The notes under the pieces are model-generated. The model was not told where the DNA came from. It ran no database searches and saw only the letters and a list, made by a program, of their open reading frames with translations. DNA of 64,000 nt from an uncultured Drancourtella sp. (GTDB lineage: Bacteria; Bacillota; Clostridia; Lachnospirales; Lachnospiraceae): the NCBI GenBank assembly GCA_937880845.1, contig CALFLL010000024.1:1-64000 (forward strand). Reading direction: 5' to 3'. This document shows, piece by piece, positions 52,453-60,437 of this stretch (positions within the stretch are counted from its first letter, which is position 1; the number at the start of each line of letters is the position of its first letter). Position numbers and translations under genes: made by a program.

Positions 52453-52497
52453 AGAGTACGGTTTTCAATATAGATTGGAAACCGTACTCTTTTTTAC
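52453..52497 (+). terminator. terminator after the ZIP gene
   Basis: GAGTACGGTTTTC pairs with GGAAACCGTACTC (one G-U), then six T. Confidence 0.88.
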
Positions 52498-52506
52498 ATA
52501 AATAAA

Positions 52507-52544
52507 ACAACTGTCTTGTCAGTTGTAAAAAATAGGTGTATAAT
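52507..52544 (+). promoter_or_regulatory. nad operon promoter with NiaR-type operator
   Basis: ACAACTG-TCTTGT-CAGTTGT (52507-52526) is a 7-bp inverted repeat containing the TGTCTTG core I associate with NiaR sites. It covers the -35 box TTGTCA (52516-52521); TATAAT follows after 17 bp (52539-52544). The niaR gene is at the end of the same operon, so niacin would repress it. Confidence 0.75.
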
Positions 52545-52575
52545 GCCGGGTAAATGAAAAATCAGGGGGATTGAC

Positions 52576-53484
52576 ATGAAAGATTTAACAGAAGAAATAG
52601 AACAGTTAAAAAAAGAAAAGAATGCCGTGATCCTGGCACATTATTATGTACCGGATGAGGTACAGCAGATTGCGGATTATACAGGAGATTCTTTTTATTT
52701 GAGTAAAAAAGCAAAAGAAACCGATGCAGATATGATCGTATTTGCAGGTGTTTCTTTTATGGGAGAAAGTGCAAAAATTTTAAATCCGACAAAAAAAGTA
52801 CTGTTACCGGATGCATCGGCAGACTGTGCAATGGCTCATATGGCAGAGCCAGAGAAAATCAAAGAAATGAGAGAGGCATACGATGATCTGGCAGTGGTAT
52901 GTTATGTAAATTCCACGGCAGGATTAAAGCAGTATTCGGATGTATGCGTGACATCTGCCAATGCAGTAAAAGTGGTAAAAGCAATTCCGAATCACAATAT
53001 TTTTTTTATTCCGGACAGACATCTTGGAAGTTTTGTGGCAAAACAGGTTCCGGAAAAACATATCATATTAAATGATGGTTACTGTCCGGTACACCATCAG
53101 ATTACACCAGAGGAGGTAAAAAGAGCAAAGGAAGAACATCAAAAAGCACTCGTTTTTGTACACCCGGAATGTACAAAAGAGGTTGTAGAACTTGCAGATT
53201 ATGTGGGAAGTACGTCAGGAATCATAGATAAGGTTTCGCAAAGTCTGGAAAAAGAATTTTTGATCGGAACAGAACTTGGTGTGATGTATCAGCTGAAAAA
53301 GGAAAATCCGGATAAAACTTTTTATCCAATCCGTAAGGAACAATGCTGCCCTGATATGAAAAAGATAACCCTTGAGAAAGTCAGGGATTGTCTGAAAGAA
53401 GAAAAAAATGAAGTGCATGTACCAGACGAAGTCAGCAAAAAAGCAGCGGAGGCTATGGAAAAAATGCTGGAACTTGGAAAATAG
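52576..53484 (+). CDS. nadA: quinolinate synthase A
   Basis: 302 aa, the usual length. Condenses iminoaspartate with dihydroxyacetone phosphate to quinolinate using a [4Fe-4S] cluster; Cys in ADCAMAHM, HPECTKE and EQCCPDM are the cluster candidates. AHYYVPDEVQ at the N terminus is a signature. First gene of the de novo NAD operon. Confidence 0.96.
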   Translation: MKDLTEEIEQLKKEKNAVILAHYYVPDEVQQIADYTGDSFYLSKKAKETDADMIVFAGVSFMGESAKILNPTKKVLLPDASADCAMAHMAEPEKIKEMREAYDDLAVVCYVNSTAGLKQYSDVCVTSANAVKVVKAIPNHNIFFIPDRHLGSFVAKQVPEKHIILNDGYCPVHHQITPEEVKRAKEEHQKALVFVHPECTKEVVELADYVGSTSGIIDKVSQSLEKEFLIGTELGVMYQLKKENPDKTFYPIRKEQCCPDMKKITLEKVRDCLKEEKNEVHVPDEVSKKAAEAMEKMLELGK

Positions 53485-53498
53485 AAAGGGTGTTGGCA

Positions 53499-54806
53499 AT
53501 GAGAGAGAAAAAAACGGATATATTGATCGTAGGAACAGGAGCCAGCGGACTTTTTGCGGCATTACATTTTCCAAAAAACAGAAAGATTCTTATGATTACA
53601 AAAGAAGAAAAGAAAAGCAGTGATTCCTTCCTGGCACAAGGCGGAATCTGCGTATTGCGCGATGAAAAAGATTATGACAGTTTTATGGAAGATACCTTGA
53701 AGGCAGGACACTATGAAAACAGAGTGGAGTCCGTAGACATCATGATACGTTCTTCGCAGGAAGTTATTCGGGAATTAATCGGATATGGTGTGGATTTTAC
53801 AAAGAAAGACGGAGAACTTACCTTTACAAGAGAGGGATGCCATTCCAGGCCGAGAATTCTGTTTCATGAGGATATTACAGGAGAAGAGATTACAAGTAAG
53901 CTCCTTTGGGAAGTAGAAAAACAGAAAAATATAGTGATTATGGAACATACGTCCATGCTTGATATTGTAGAAGAGGAAAATAGGTGTCTGGGAGTGATTG
54001 CTTCTTTAAAAGATGGAGAAGATTTTTTTATACAGTCGGATTACACGATATTTGCAACCGGAGGAGTCGGAGGATTGTATACACATTCTACAAATTATCC
54101 CCATCTGACCGGAGATGCTTTGGCAATCGCACTGAATCATGGAATCAGATTGGAAAACGTAGACTATATACAGATTCACCCGACTACTTTATATTCCAAG
54201 AAAAAAGGGCGACGGTTTTTGATTTCGGAGTCGGTCAGAGGAGAAGGGGCAAAGCTTTACGGTGCGGATGGAAGACGATTTGCCAATGAAGTGCTTCCAA
54301 GGGATGTTCTTACAAAAGAAATTGAAAAACAAATGGAAAAAGATCAAAAACCTTATGTATGGCTTGATATGACCGGACTTGGGGAAAAAGTGATCCTGGA
54401 ACATTTTCCGCACATTTATGAGCGGTGTCTGGAGGAAGGATACGATGTAATGAAAGACTGGATCCCGGTGGTACCGGCTCAGCACTATTTTATGGGCGGG
54501 ATTCATGTGGACAAAAACAGCATGACGACGATGGAACATCTTTATGCGGTAGGAGAAACAAGCTGTAACGGAGTACACGGTGCCAACCGTCTGGCCAGTA
54601 ATTCTCTTTTGGAGAGCCTTGTGTTTGGAAAGCGGGCGGCAAATCATATCGAAGAAACATGGGAAGAAACCGGTCAGGATACCGGAAAGATGGAACTATT
54701 GGCAAAAGACTCATGGGAAAACATAAAAAAACAAAAAGAGCGGCTTGCGGAAGTATATAAGCAGGAAGTGTTAGAAGAGATGGAAAGGGTAAGGAAAGAA
54801 AGATGA
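53499..54806 (+). CDS. nadB: L-aspartate oxidase
   Basis: 435 aa from ATG 53499, with AAAGGG 8 nt upstream. FAD-binding GTGASGLFAALHF at residue 15, DSFLAQGGICV, HSRPRILFHEDITG and the C-terminal GETSCNGVHGANRLASNSLL. Makes iminoaspartate for NadA. Shorter than E. coli NadB (the C-terminal helical domain is reduced), common in Clostridia. Confidence 0.94.
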   Translation: MREKKTDILIVGTGASGLFAALHFPKNRKILMITKEEKKSSDSFLAQGGICVLRDEKDYDSFMEDTLKAGHYENRVESVDIMIRSSQEVIRELIGYGVDFTKKDGELTFTREGCHSRPRILFHEDITGEEITSKLLWEVEKQKNIVIMEHTSMLDIVEEENRCLGVIASLKDGEDFFIQSDYTIFATGGVGGLYTHSTNYPHLTGDALAIALNHGIRLENVDYIQIHPTTLYSKKKGRRFLISESVRGEGAKLYGADGRRFANEVLPRDVLTKEIEKQMEKDQKPYVWLDMTGLGEKVILEHFPHIYERCLEEGYDVMKDWIPVVPAQHYFMGGIHVDKNSMTTMEHLYAVGETSCNGVHGANRLASNSLLESLVFGKRAANHIEETWEETGQDTGKMELLAKDSWENIKKQKERLAEVYKQEVLEEMERVRKER

Positions 54807-55663
54807 ATGAAATAACAATGAAGATAAATGCGGATGAACTCATTATGCAGGCACTTCGGGAAGATATCACAAGCGAGGACATTACAACAAATGCAGTGAT
54901 GAGGACCTGTCAGAAAGGGACAGCAGACCTGCTTTGCAAACAGGACGGTGTGATTGCGGGATTATGGGTATTTGAAAGAGTGTTTACGCTGTTGGATTCC
55001 CAAACTATTGTAAAATGTTTTGTAAAAGACGGAGATGAAGTGAAAAAAGGACAGTTATTGGCAACCGTGACAGGAGATATCAGGGTTCTTCTTTCCGGAG
55101 AACGGACGGCACTGAATTATCTTCAGAGAATGAGCGGGATTGCCACTTATACAAAACAGGTTGCAAAACTTCTGGAAGGAACGAAAACGAAATTGCTTGA
55201 TACAAGAAAAACCACACCGAATATGCGTCTGTTTGAAAAATATGCAGTTAAAGTCGGAGGAGGACAAAATCACAGATATAATCTATCAGATGGGATTCTT
55301 TTAAAAGATAATCACATCGGTGCGGCAGGAAGTGTTAAAAAGGCGATAGAAATGGCGAAAGAATATGCTCCGTTTGTAAGAAAGATTGAAGTGGAAACAG
55401 AAAATATGGATATGGTAAAGGAAGCTTTGGAGGCGGGAGCCGATATTATCATGCTTGACAACATGACGCCGGAAATGATGAAAGAGGCAGTAGCATATAT
55501 TGATGGAAGAGCAATAACAGAATGTTCCGGCAATGTGACAAAAGAAAATGCCCAAAGACTGGCAATGACAGGTGTCGATTATATTTCTAGCGGAGCGTTG
55601 ACACATTCTGCACCAATCCTTGACATTTCTCTGAAAAATCTTCACCCTTTATCTGAAATATGA
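54803..55663 (+). CDS. nadC: nicotinate-nucleotide pyrophosphorylase (quinolinate phosphoribosyltransferase)
   Basis: 286 aa, begins in an ATGA overlap with nadB. LLDTRKTTPNMRLFEKYAV, GGGQNHRYNLSDGILLKDNH and TECSGNVT are the QPRTase motifs. Converts quinolinate to nicotinate mononucleotide. Confidence 0.96.
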   Translation: MNEITMKINADELIMQALREDITSEDITTNAVMRTCQKGTADLLCKQDGVIAGLWVFERVFTLLDSQTIVKCFVKDGDEVKKGQLLATVTGDIRVLLSGERTALNYLQRMSGIATYTKQVAKLLEGTKTKLLDTRKTTPNMRLFEKYAVKVGGGQNHRYNLSDGILLKDNHIGAAGSVKKAIEMAKEYAPFVRKIEVETENMDMVKEALEAGADIIMLDNMTPEMMKEAVAYIDGRAITECSGNVTKENAQRLAMTGVDYISSGALTHSAPILDISLKNLHPLSEI

Positions 55664-55703
55664 TATAACTTTCTATGAAATAGATTGGAAAGGACAAAGA
55701 TAT

Positions 55704-56228
55704 ATGGACGGAGAAAAACGCAGAAAGGAAATCTTAACAACGCTGAAAGAAAGTAAGACCCCTGTTCCGGGAACAAAACTTGCAGGCCTGTTTTCCGTAA
55801 GCAGGCAGGTGATCGTGCAGGATATTGCGGTTTTAAGAGCGGCAGGATATAACATTATATCCACTTACAGAGGATATCTGTGTCAGGATGGAAAAAATAC
55901 ACAAAGGATTTTTTGTGTTTCACATACGGATAATGAAATAGAGGAGGAATTGAACACCATCGTAGATTTCGGCGGTACGGCAGAGGATGTCTTCATCCAT
56001 CATAATGTATATGGGACGTTGAGGGCGGAATTGTCAATCCATTCCAGAAAGCAAGTACAGGACTTCATTAAAGAAATACGTTCGGGACAATCCAGTCCTT
56101 TGAAAAATATTACATATGGAAGACATTATCATACCATCAGTGCAGAAAACGAAGAGATACTGGATGCTATCGAAGAAGAACTGAAAAAGAAAAATTTTAT
56201 GGCAGAAGAGAGCTGCGATGTGGTATAA
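55704..56228 (+). CDS. niaR: niacin-responsive repressor NiaR
   Basis: 174 aa. HTH_11 domain (about 1-60: GTKLAGLFSVSRQVIVQDIA, VLRAAGYNIIST) and a 3H domain (about 75-170) whose three conserved His include HHNVYG and RHYHT, binding nickel and nicotinic acid. It closes the nadABC operon and is likely to bind the palindrome at 52507. Confidence 0.93.
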   Translation: MDGEKRRKEILTTLKESKTPVPGTKLAGLFSVSRQVIVQDIAVLRAAGYNIISTYRGYLCQDGKNTQRIFCVSHTDNEIEEELNTIVDFGGTAEDVFIHHNVYGTLRAELSIHSRKQVQDFIKEIRSGQSSPLKNITYGRHYHTISAENEEILDAIEEELKKKNFMAEESCDVV

Positions 56229-56262
56229 TCAGAATATTCAGAACGGAAAGGAGATCGATTAT

Positions 56263-56769
56263 ATGTCTTGGAAAGAAATCAAACCGGAAGAATGGAATAT
56301 GAATCCATTTCAAACAATCGGAAAAGAATGGATGCTTATTTCGGCAGGAACAAAAGAAAACCTTAATACCATGACGGCAAGCTGGGGAGGTGTAGGAGTT
56401 ATCTGGGGAAAACCATCTGCGACAGCTTATATCCGCCAGACAAGATATACGAAAGAATTCGTAGACCGGGAAGAATACTTTACACTTTCCTTTTTTGATG
56501 AATCCTATAGAAATGCTTTAAACCTTTGCGGAAAAGTTTCTGGAAGAGATACAGATAAGATAAAAGAAGCAGGACTTACACCTTGTGAAGCGGGAGAATC
56601 GGTAGGGTTTGAAGAGGCAAATGTGATTGTCGTCTGTAAAAAACAATACCATCATTTCTTAAGTCCGGAAGGATTTGATGTTAAAGAAAATGATACAAAA
56701 TGGTATTCGGACAGAGATTATCACACGATGTATATCGGATCTATCGAGAAAATTTTTGTGAAAGCTTAG
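56263..56769 (+). CDS. flavin reductase-like FMN-binding protein
   Basis: 168 aa from ATG 56263, with AAAGGAG 11 nt upstream. NTMTASWGGVGVIWGKPSAT and YIRQTRYTKEFV mark the FMN-binding split-barrel flavin reductase family. Substrate unknown. It may be co-transcribed with the nad genes. Confidence 0.85.
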   Translation: MSWKEIKPEEWNMNPFQTIGKEWMLISAGTKENLNTMTASWGGVGVIWGKPSATAYIRQTRYTKEFVDREEYFTLSFFDESYRNALNLCGKVSGRDTDKIKEAGLTPCEAGESVGFEEANVIVVCKKQYHHFLSPEGFDVKENDTKWYSDRDYHTMYIGSIEKIFVKA

Positions 56770-56779
56770 TAAGAATGAA

Positions 56780-56812
56780 AACAAGGGCGGGATTTCCGCC
56801 CTTGTTTTTGAT
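56780..56812 (+). terminator. terminator after the flavin reductase gene
   Basis: AACAAGGGCGG pairs with CCGCCCTTGTT, followed by T. Confidence 0.85.
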
Positions 56813-56899
56813 CATACCTCTTTTCAACGAGCATAACAAAGAGGTTTCATGTTTGCAGGTAAGGAGCGAATCAGGAGATAAGATAAGAGTAAGCAACCT

Positions 56900-57379
56900 T
56901 TGATAAAAGAAAGAGAAGAAAAAAGAAAATTTCTCCACCGTATACTGGAAATGGGAATTGAGGTGATCCAGCTTCCGTGTCCGGAATTCTGGCTGTACGG
57001 AAGTAACCGGTGGGGACACGCAGCCAGTCAGTTTGACACGCCGTTTTTCAGACAGCAGGTTAAAAAAATGCTAGGGTCTTATGTTCTCCAGTGGAAAGAG
57101 TATAAAACATATCCAAAACGATTTGAAATACTTGGGATTGTAGGGATTGACGGAAGTCCGAGCTGTGGTGTGAATTATACCTATGACGGAGAATGGGGAG
57201 GAGAGTTTTCGGGTAATCCCGACATAGGGGGAATGTTGAAGACGATAAAAAAAGAAGAAAAATCAGGTATTATGATACAAGTGTTAAAAGAAATGATGCG
57301 GGAAGAACAAATAGATATTCCCCTTTATTCCATGGAAACGCTTCAACAGGTACTTGACGGGAAAAATAAAAAGGAGTAA
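56900..57379 (+). pseudogene. probably 5'-truncated TudS/CD3072-like gene
   Basis: 159 aa from TTG 56900 with no ribosome site. LEMGIEVIQLPCPEFWLYGS, RWGH and GIVGIDGSPSCGVNYT match the body of CD3072-type proteins related to the thiouracil desulfidase TudS. The N-terminal segment with the first active-site Cys (an SHC-like motif) is missing, and the frame is closed upstream at 56879. It could still be made from the TTG, but would lack that Cys. Confidence 0.6.
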
Positions 57380-57399
57380 ACTAATACAAGTAAAAAGTC

Positions 57400-57492
57400 A
57401 AAGGGGAGCTGGAGCGAATCCGGCTGAGAGTAAGGTAAATCCGCCTTTAACCCTATCACCTGATCCGGATAATGCCGGCGTAGGAATCATAC
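57400..57492 (+). promoter_or_regulatory. TPP riboswitch (THI box)
   Basis: GGGGAGC ... GGCTGAGAG ... ACCCTATCACCTGATCC, then GGATAATGCCGGCGTAGGAA: the conserved TPP aptamer. A terminator (57516-57524 with 57531-57539, then six T) follows. Thiamine pyrophosphate should switch off the importer genes below. Confidence 0.95.
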
Positions 57493-57515
57493 CAGTTGTA
57501 AGACGAAATGTTATT

Positions 57516-57545
57516 CTCTGCCGGAATTTACCGGCAGAGTTTTTT
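57516..57545 (+). terminator. riboswitch-controlled terminator
   Basis: CTCTGCCGG pairs with CCGGCAGAG, loop AATTTA, then TTTTTT. Confidence 0.9.
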
Positions 57546-57570
57546 ATTGTATATACAGGAGGAGAAAAAA

Positions 57571-57867
57571 ATGAATGCAAGTGTAGCAATCCAGTGTCTT
57601 CCGGACGCTGCCAATGATGAAGAATTGATCCGTATTGTAGATGAAGTGATCGCTTATATTAAAAGTACGGGATTGAACTATTACGTGGGACCATTTGAAA
57701 CAACCATTGAAGGGGATTATGATGAACTGATGGATATCGTAAAAGAATGCCAGCATATCGCAGTAAAGGCAGGAGCACCACATGTGGCGGCTTATATTAA
57801 AGTAAGCTACAGACCGGAAGGAGACGTATTGTCCATTGAAAAAAAAGTTTCAAAACATCACGAATAA
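57571..57867 (+). CDS. thiamine-binding YkoF/MTH1187-like protein
   Basis: 98 aa, one DUF77/MTH1187 domain: VAIQCLPDA, IAYIKSTGLNYYVGPFETTI, EGDYDELMDIV. Cytosolic, binds thiamine or its hydroxymethylpyrimidine part in relatives. GGAGGAG ribosome site. First gene behind the TPP riboswitch; the permease gene overlaps its end by 32 nt. Confidence 0.85.
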   Translation: MNASVAIQCLPDAANDEELIRIVDEVIAYIKSTGLNYYVGPFETTIEGDYDELMDIVKECQHIAVKAGAPHVAAYIKVSYRPEGDVLSIEKKVSKHHE

Positions 57868-58600
57868 AATATGGTCACTTGCCGCGCTTGGAGTGATTAT
57901 TCTTGTATGGCAGGGGGCTTCCATGACAGGGGTCGTTCCGGAGTATATGCTGCCATCGCCGATTGATGTTATAAAGGCGTTTATCGCAGAATTTCCGCTT
58001 TTGATGGAAAATGCAAAAGTTACATTAACGGAAGCTTTCTTAGGACTTTTATGTGGAGTGATACTTGGCTTTATCATGGCAGTATTGATGGATCATTTCA
58101 GAAGGCTTTATCGGGCATTTTATCCGCTGATCGTTATTACGCAGACGATTCCGACGGTGGCAATCGCACCGCTTTTGGTACTGTGGTTTGGATATGAAAT
58201 GCTTCCGAAGGTGATTTTGATCGTTATCGTAACTTTTTTTCCGATCACAGTGGGGCTTCTGACAGGGTTTCAGTCGGCAGACAAAGATATGATGAATCTT
58301 CTTCGTTCCATGGGAGCAGGAAAGATACAGATTTTTCGTTATATCAAGCTTCCGGGAGCGATGGGACAGTTTTTCTCCGGTCTCAGGATTTCCGTGTCTT
58401 ATGCAGTAGTAGGAGCTGTAATCTCGGAATGGCTTGGAGGATTTAACGGTCTGGGTGTCTACATGACAAGAGTTAAAAAGGCATTTGCTTTTGACAAAAT
58501 GTTTGCGGTAATTTTACTTATATCTGTGATCAGCCTCATTTTGATGAAGTTGGTAGATCTTTTGCAAAAGCGTTGCATGGAATGGGAACAGAAAAAATAA
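57836..58600 (+). CDS. ThiX-type ABC permease for a thiamine precursor
   Basis: 254 aa from TTG 57836, inside the previous gene. Six TM helices; a BPD_transp_1 permease of the SsuC/TauC kind (PTVAIAPLLVLWFGYEMLPK). With the TPP riboswitch and YkoF-like protein it is a pyrimidine-moiety importer (ThiXYZ/YkoEDC group by context). Confidence 0.87.
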   Translation: MKKKFQNITNKIWSLAALGVIILVWQGASMTGVVPEYMLPSPIDVIKAFIAEFPLLMENAKVTLTEAFLGLLCGVILGFIMAVLMDHFRRLYRAFYPLIVITQTIPTVAIAPLLVLWFGYEMLPKVILIVIVTFFPITVGLLTGFQSADKDMMNLLRSMGAGKIQIFRYIKLPGAMGQFFSGLRISVSYAVVGAVISEWLGGFNGLGVYMTRVKKAFAFDKMFAVILLISVISLILMKLVDLLQKRCMEWEQKK

Positions 58601-58618
58601 GATTAAGGAGAAAATCAG

Positions 58619-59614
58619 ATGAAAAAGAAAATACTTTCCGTATTGATTGCAGGATGCATGATGCTGTCCATGACTGCATGTCAGGGGAAACAGGAAAATG
58701 AGGGAAAAAAAGAAAAAATTACATTTGTACTGGACTGGACTCCGAATACAAATCATACGGGACTTTATGTGGCTCAGGAAAAGGGATATTTTGAAAAAGA
58801 AGGATTGGAAGTAGAAATCGTCCAGCCGCCGGAAGATGGAGCGGATGCGTTGGTGGCATCAGGAAAAGCTCAGTTTGGAGTTTCTTTCCAGGATACGATG
58901 GCACCGGGAGTATCGGGTGAAGATGCTCTTCCGATCACTGCGGTAGCTGCATTAGTTCAGCATAATACATCCGGGATCGTTTCAAGAAAAGGAGAAGGGA
59001 TGGACAGACCAAAAGGATTGGAAGGAAAGAAATATGCCACATGGGATGCACCGATTGAAAAAGCGATGTTAAAGAACGTAGTAGAACAGGACGGCGGAGA
59101 TTTTAACAAAGTTCAGCTGATACCAAGCACGGTTACTGATGAAGTATCTGCTTTGAAATCAAAATCCGTCGATGCCATTTGGATTTTTTATGCATGGGCA
59201 GGTGTGGCAACAGAACTTGCAGGACTGAAAACAGATTATTTTGCATTTAAGGATATCAATCCGATTTTTGATTATTATACTCCGGTAGTGATCGGAAATA
59301 ACGATTTCCTGGAGAAAGAACCGGAAACGGCAAAGAAATTTTTGAAAGCATTGAAAAAAGGGTATGAGGATGCGATCAAAGATCCGAAAGAAGCTGCCGG
59401 TATTCTCTGTGGGGCTGCACCGGAATTGGATGAAGAACTGGTTTTGGCAAGTCAGGAATATTTAAAAGACCAGTATCTTGCAGAAGTAGACAGATGGGGG
59501 TATATTGATCCAAACAGGTGGAATGCATTTTATAACTGGCTAAATGAAAACGGACTTGTAGAAAATGAAATACCGGAAAATACAGGATTTTCCAATGAAT
59601 ATCTTCCGGAATAG
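58619..59614 (+). CDS. ThiY-type substrate-binding lipoprotein for a thiamine precursor
   Basis: 331 aa. Signal ends in MLSMTAC (Cys21 lipidated). NMT1/THI5-like domain with DWTPNTNHTGLYVAQEKGYF, the signature of formylaminopyrimidine/HMP-binding ThiY. AAGGAG ribosome site. Confidence 0.9.
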   Translation: MKKKILSVLIAGCMMLSMTACQGKQENEGKKEKITFVLDWTPNTNHTGLYVAQEKGYFEKEGLEVEIVQPPEDGADALVASGKAQFGVSFQDTMAPGVSGEDALPITAVAALVQHNTSGIVSRKGEGMDRPKGLEGKKYATWDAPIEKAMLKNVVEQDGGDFNKVQLIPSTVTDEVSALKSKSVDAIWIFYAWAGVATELAGLKTDYFAFKDINPIFDYYTPVVIGNNDFLEKEPETAKKFLKALKKGYEDAIKDPKEAAGILCGAAPELDEELVLASQEYLKDQYLAEVDRWGYIDPNRWNAFYNWLNENGLVENEIPENTGFSNEYLPE

Positions 59615-59626
59615 GAAGGAGTATCC

Positions 59627-60379
59627 ATGTCAGACTTAGTGGTATCAAATGTAACAAAATCCTTTGACGGGGAAAAAATCATCGATGATATTTCCATAGA
59701 AATTCATGGAAATGAACTGGTCAGTCTTCTTGGCGTCAGTGGAGGAGGAAAAACTACCTTATTTAATGTGATATCCGGACTAATAAAACCGGATAAAGGA
59801 CAGATTTTTCTGGATGGAGAAGATATTACAGGAAAACCGGGAAAGGTCAGTTATATGTTGCAAAAAGATCTTTTACTCCCTTATCGTACGGTGGAAGATA
59901 ATGTGGCATTGCCTCTTGTGATCGCAGGAATGAAAAAAAAGAAAGCAAGAGAAAAAGTAAAATCATATTTTGCGGAATTCGGACTGGAAGGCACACAGAA
60001 AAAATATCCAGGGCAGCTTTCCGGAGGAATGCGTCAAAGAGCTGCACTTTTAAGGACTTATATGTTTTCGGATAAGACAGCGCTTTTAGATGAACCTTTT
60101 TCTGCACTGGATACTTTGACAAAAAGTGCTATGCATAAGTGGTATCTGAATATTATGGAGCAGATCCGGCTATCCACCATGTTTATCACACATGATATAG
60201 ACGAAGCAGTATTATTATCTGATCGAATCTATATTCTTGGCGGAAAACCGGGAAAGATTATTGATGAGATCAGAATCAAAGAGCAAAAACCAAGAAGGAC
60301 AGATTTTAATCTGACAGAAGAGTTTTTGCAGTATAAGAAGAGGATATTGAAAAAAATAGAAGAATCTTCGGATATGTAA
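59627..60379 (+). CDS. ThiZ-type ABC ATPase for a thiamine precursor
   Basis: 250 aa. Walker A GVSGGGKTT (near 38), signature LSGGMRQRAALLRTY, Walker B ALLDEPFSALD, H-loop ITHDIDEA. Energises the ThiX permease; 13 bp after thiY. Confidence 0.9.
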   Translation: MSDLVVSNVTKSFDGEKIIDDISIEIHGNELVSLLGVSGGGKTTLFNVISGLIKPDKGQIFLDGEDITGKPGKVSYMLQKDLLLPYRTVEDNVALPLVIAGMKKKKAREKVKSYFAEFGLEGTQKKYPGQLSGGMRQRAALLRTYMFSDKTALLDEPFSALDTLTKSAMHKWYLNIMEQIRLSTMFITHDIDEAVLLSDRIYILGGKPGKIIDEIRIKEQKPRRTDFNLTEEFLQYKKRILKKIEESSDM

Positions 60380-60388
60380 ATAAGAAGA

Positions 60389-60434
60389 CATCCCACGATA
60401 TCAAAATCAGCTTTGATACCGGTGGGATGTTTGT
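60389..60434. terminator. bidirectional terminator between thiZ and the GGDEF gene
   Basis: CATCCCAC-N2-TATCAAA pairs with TTTGATA-N3-GTGGGATG, with T/A-rich flanks, serving two convergent genes. Confidence 0.8.
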
Positions 60435-60437
60435 ATT

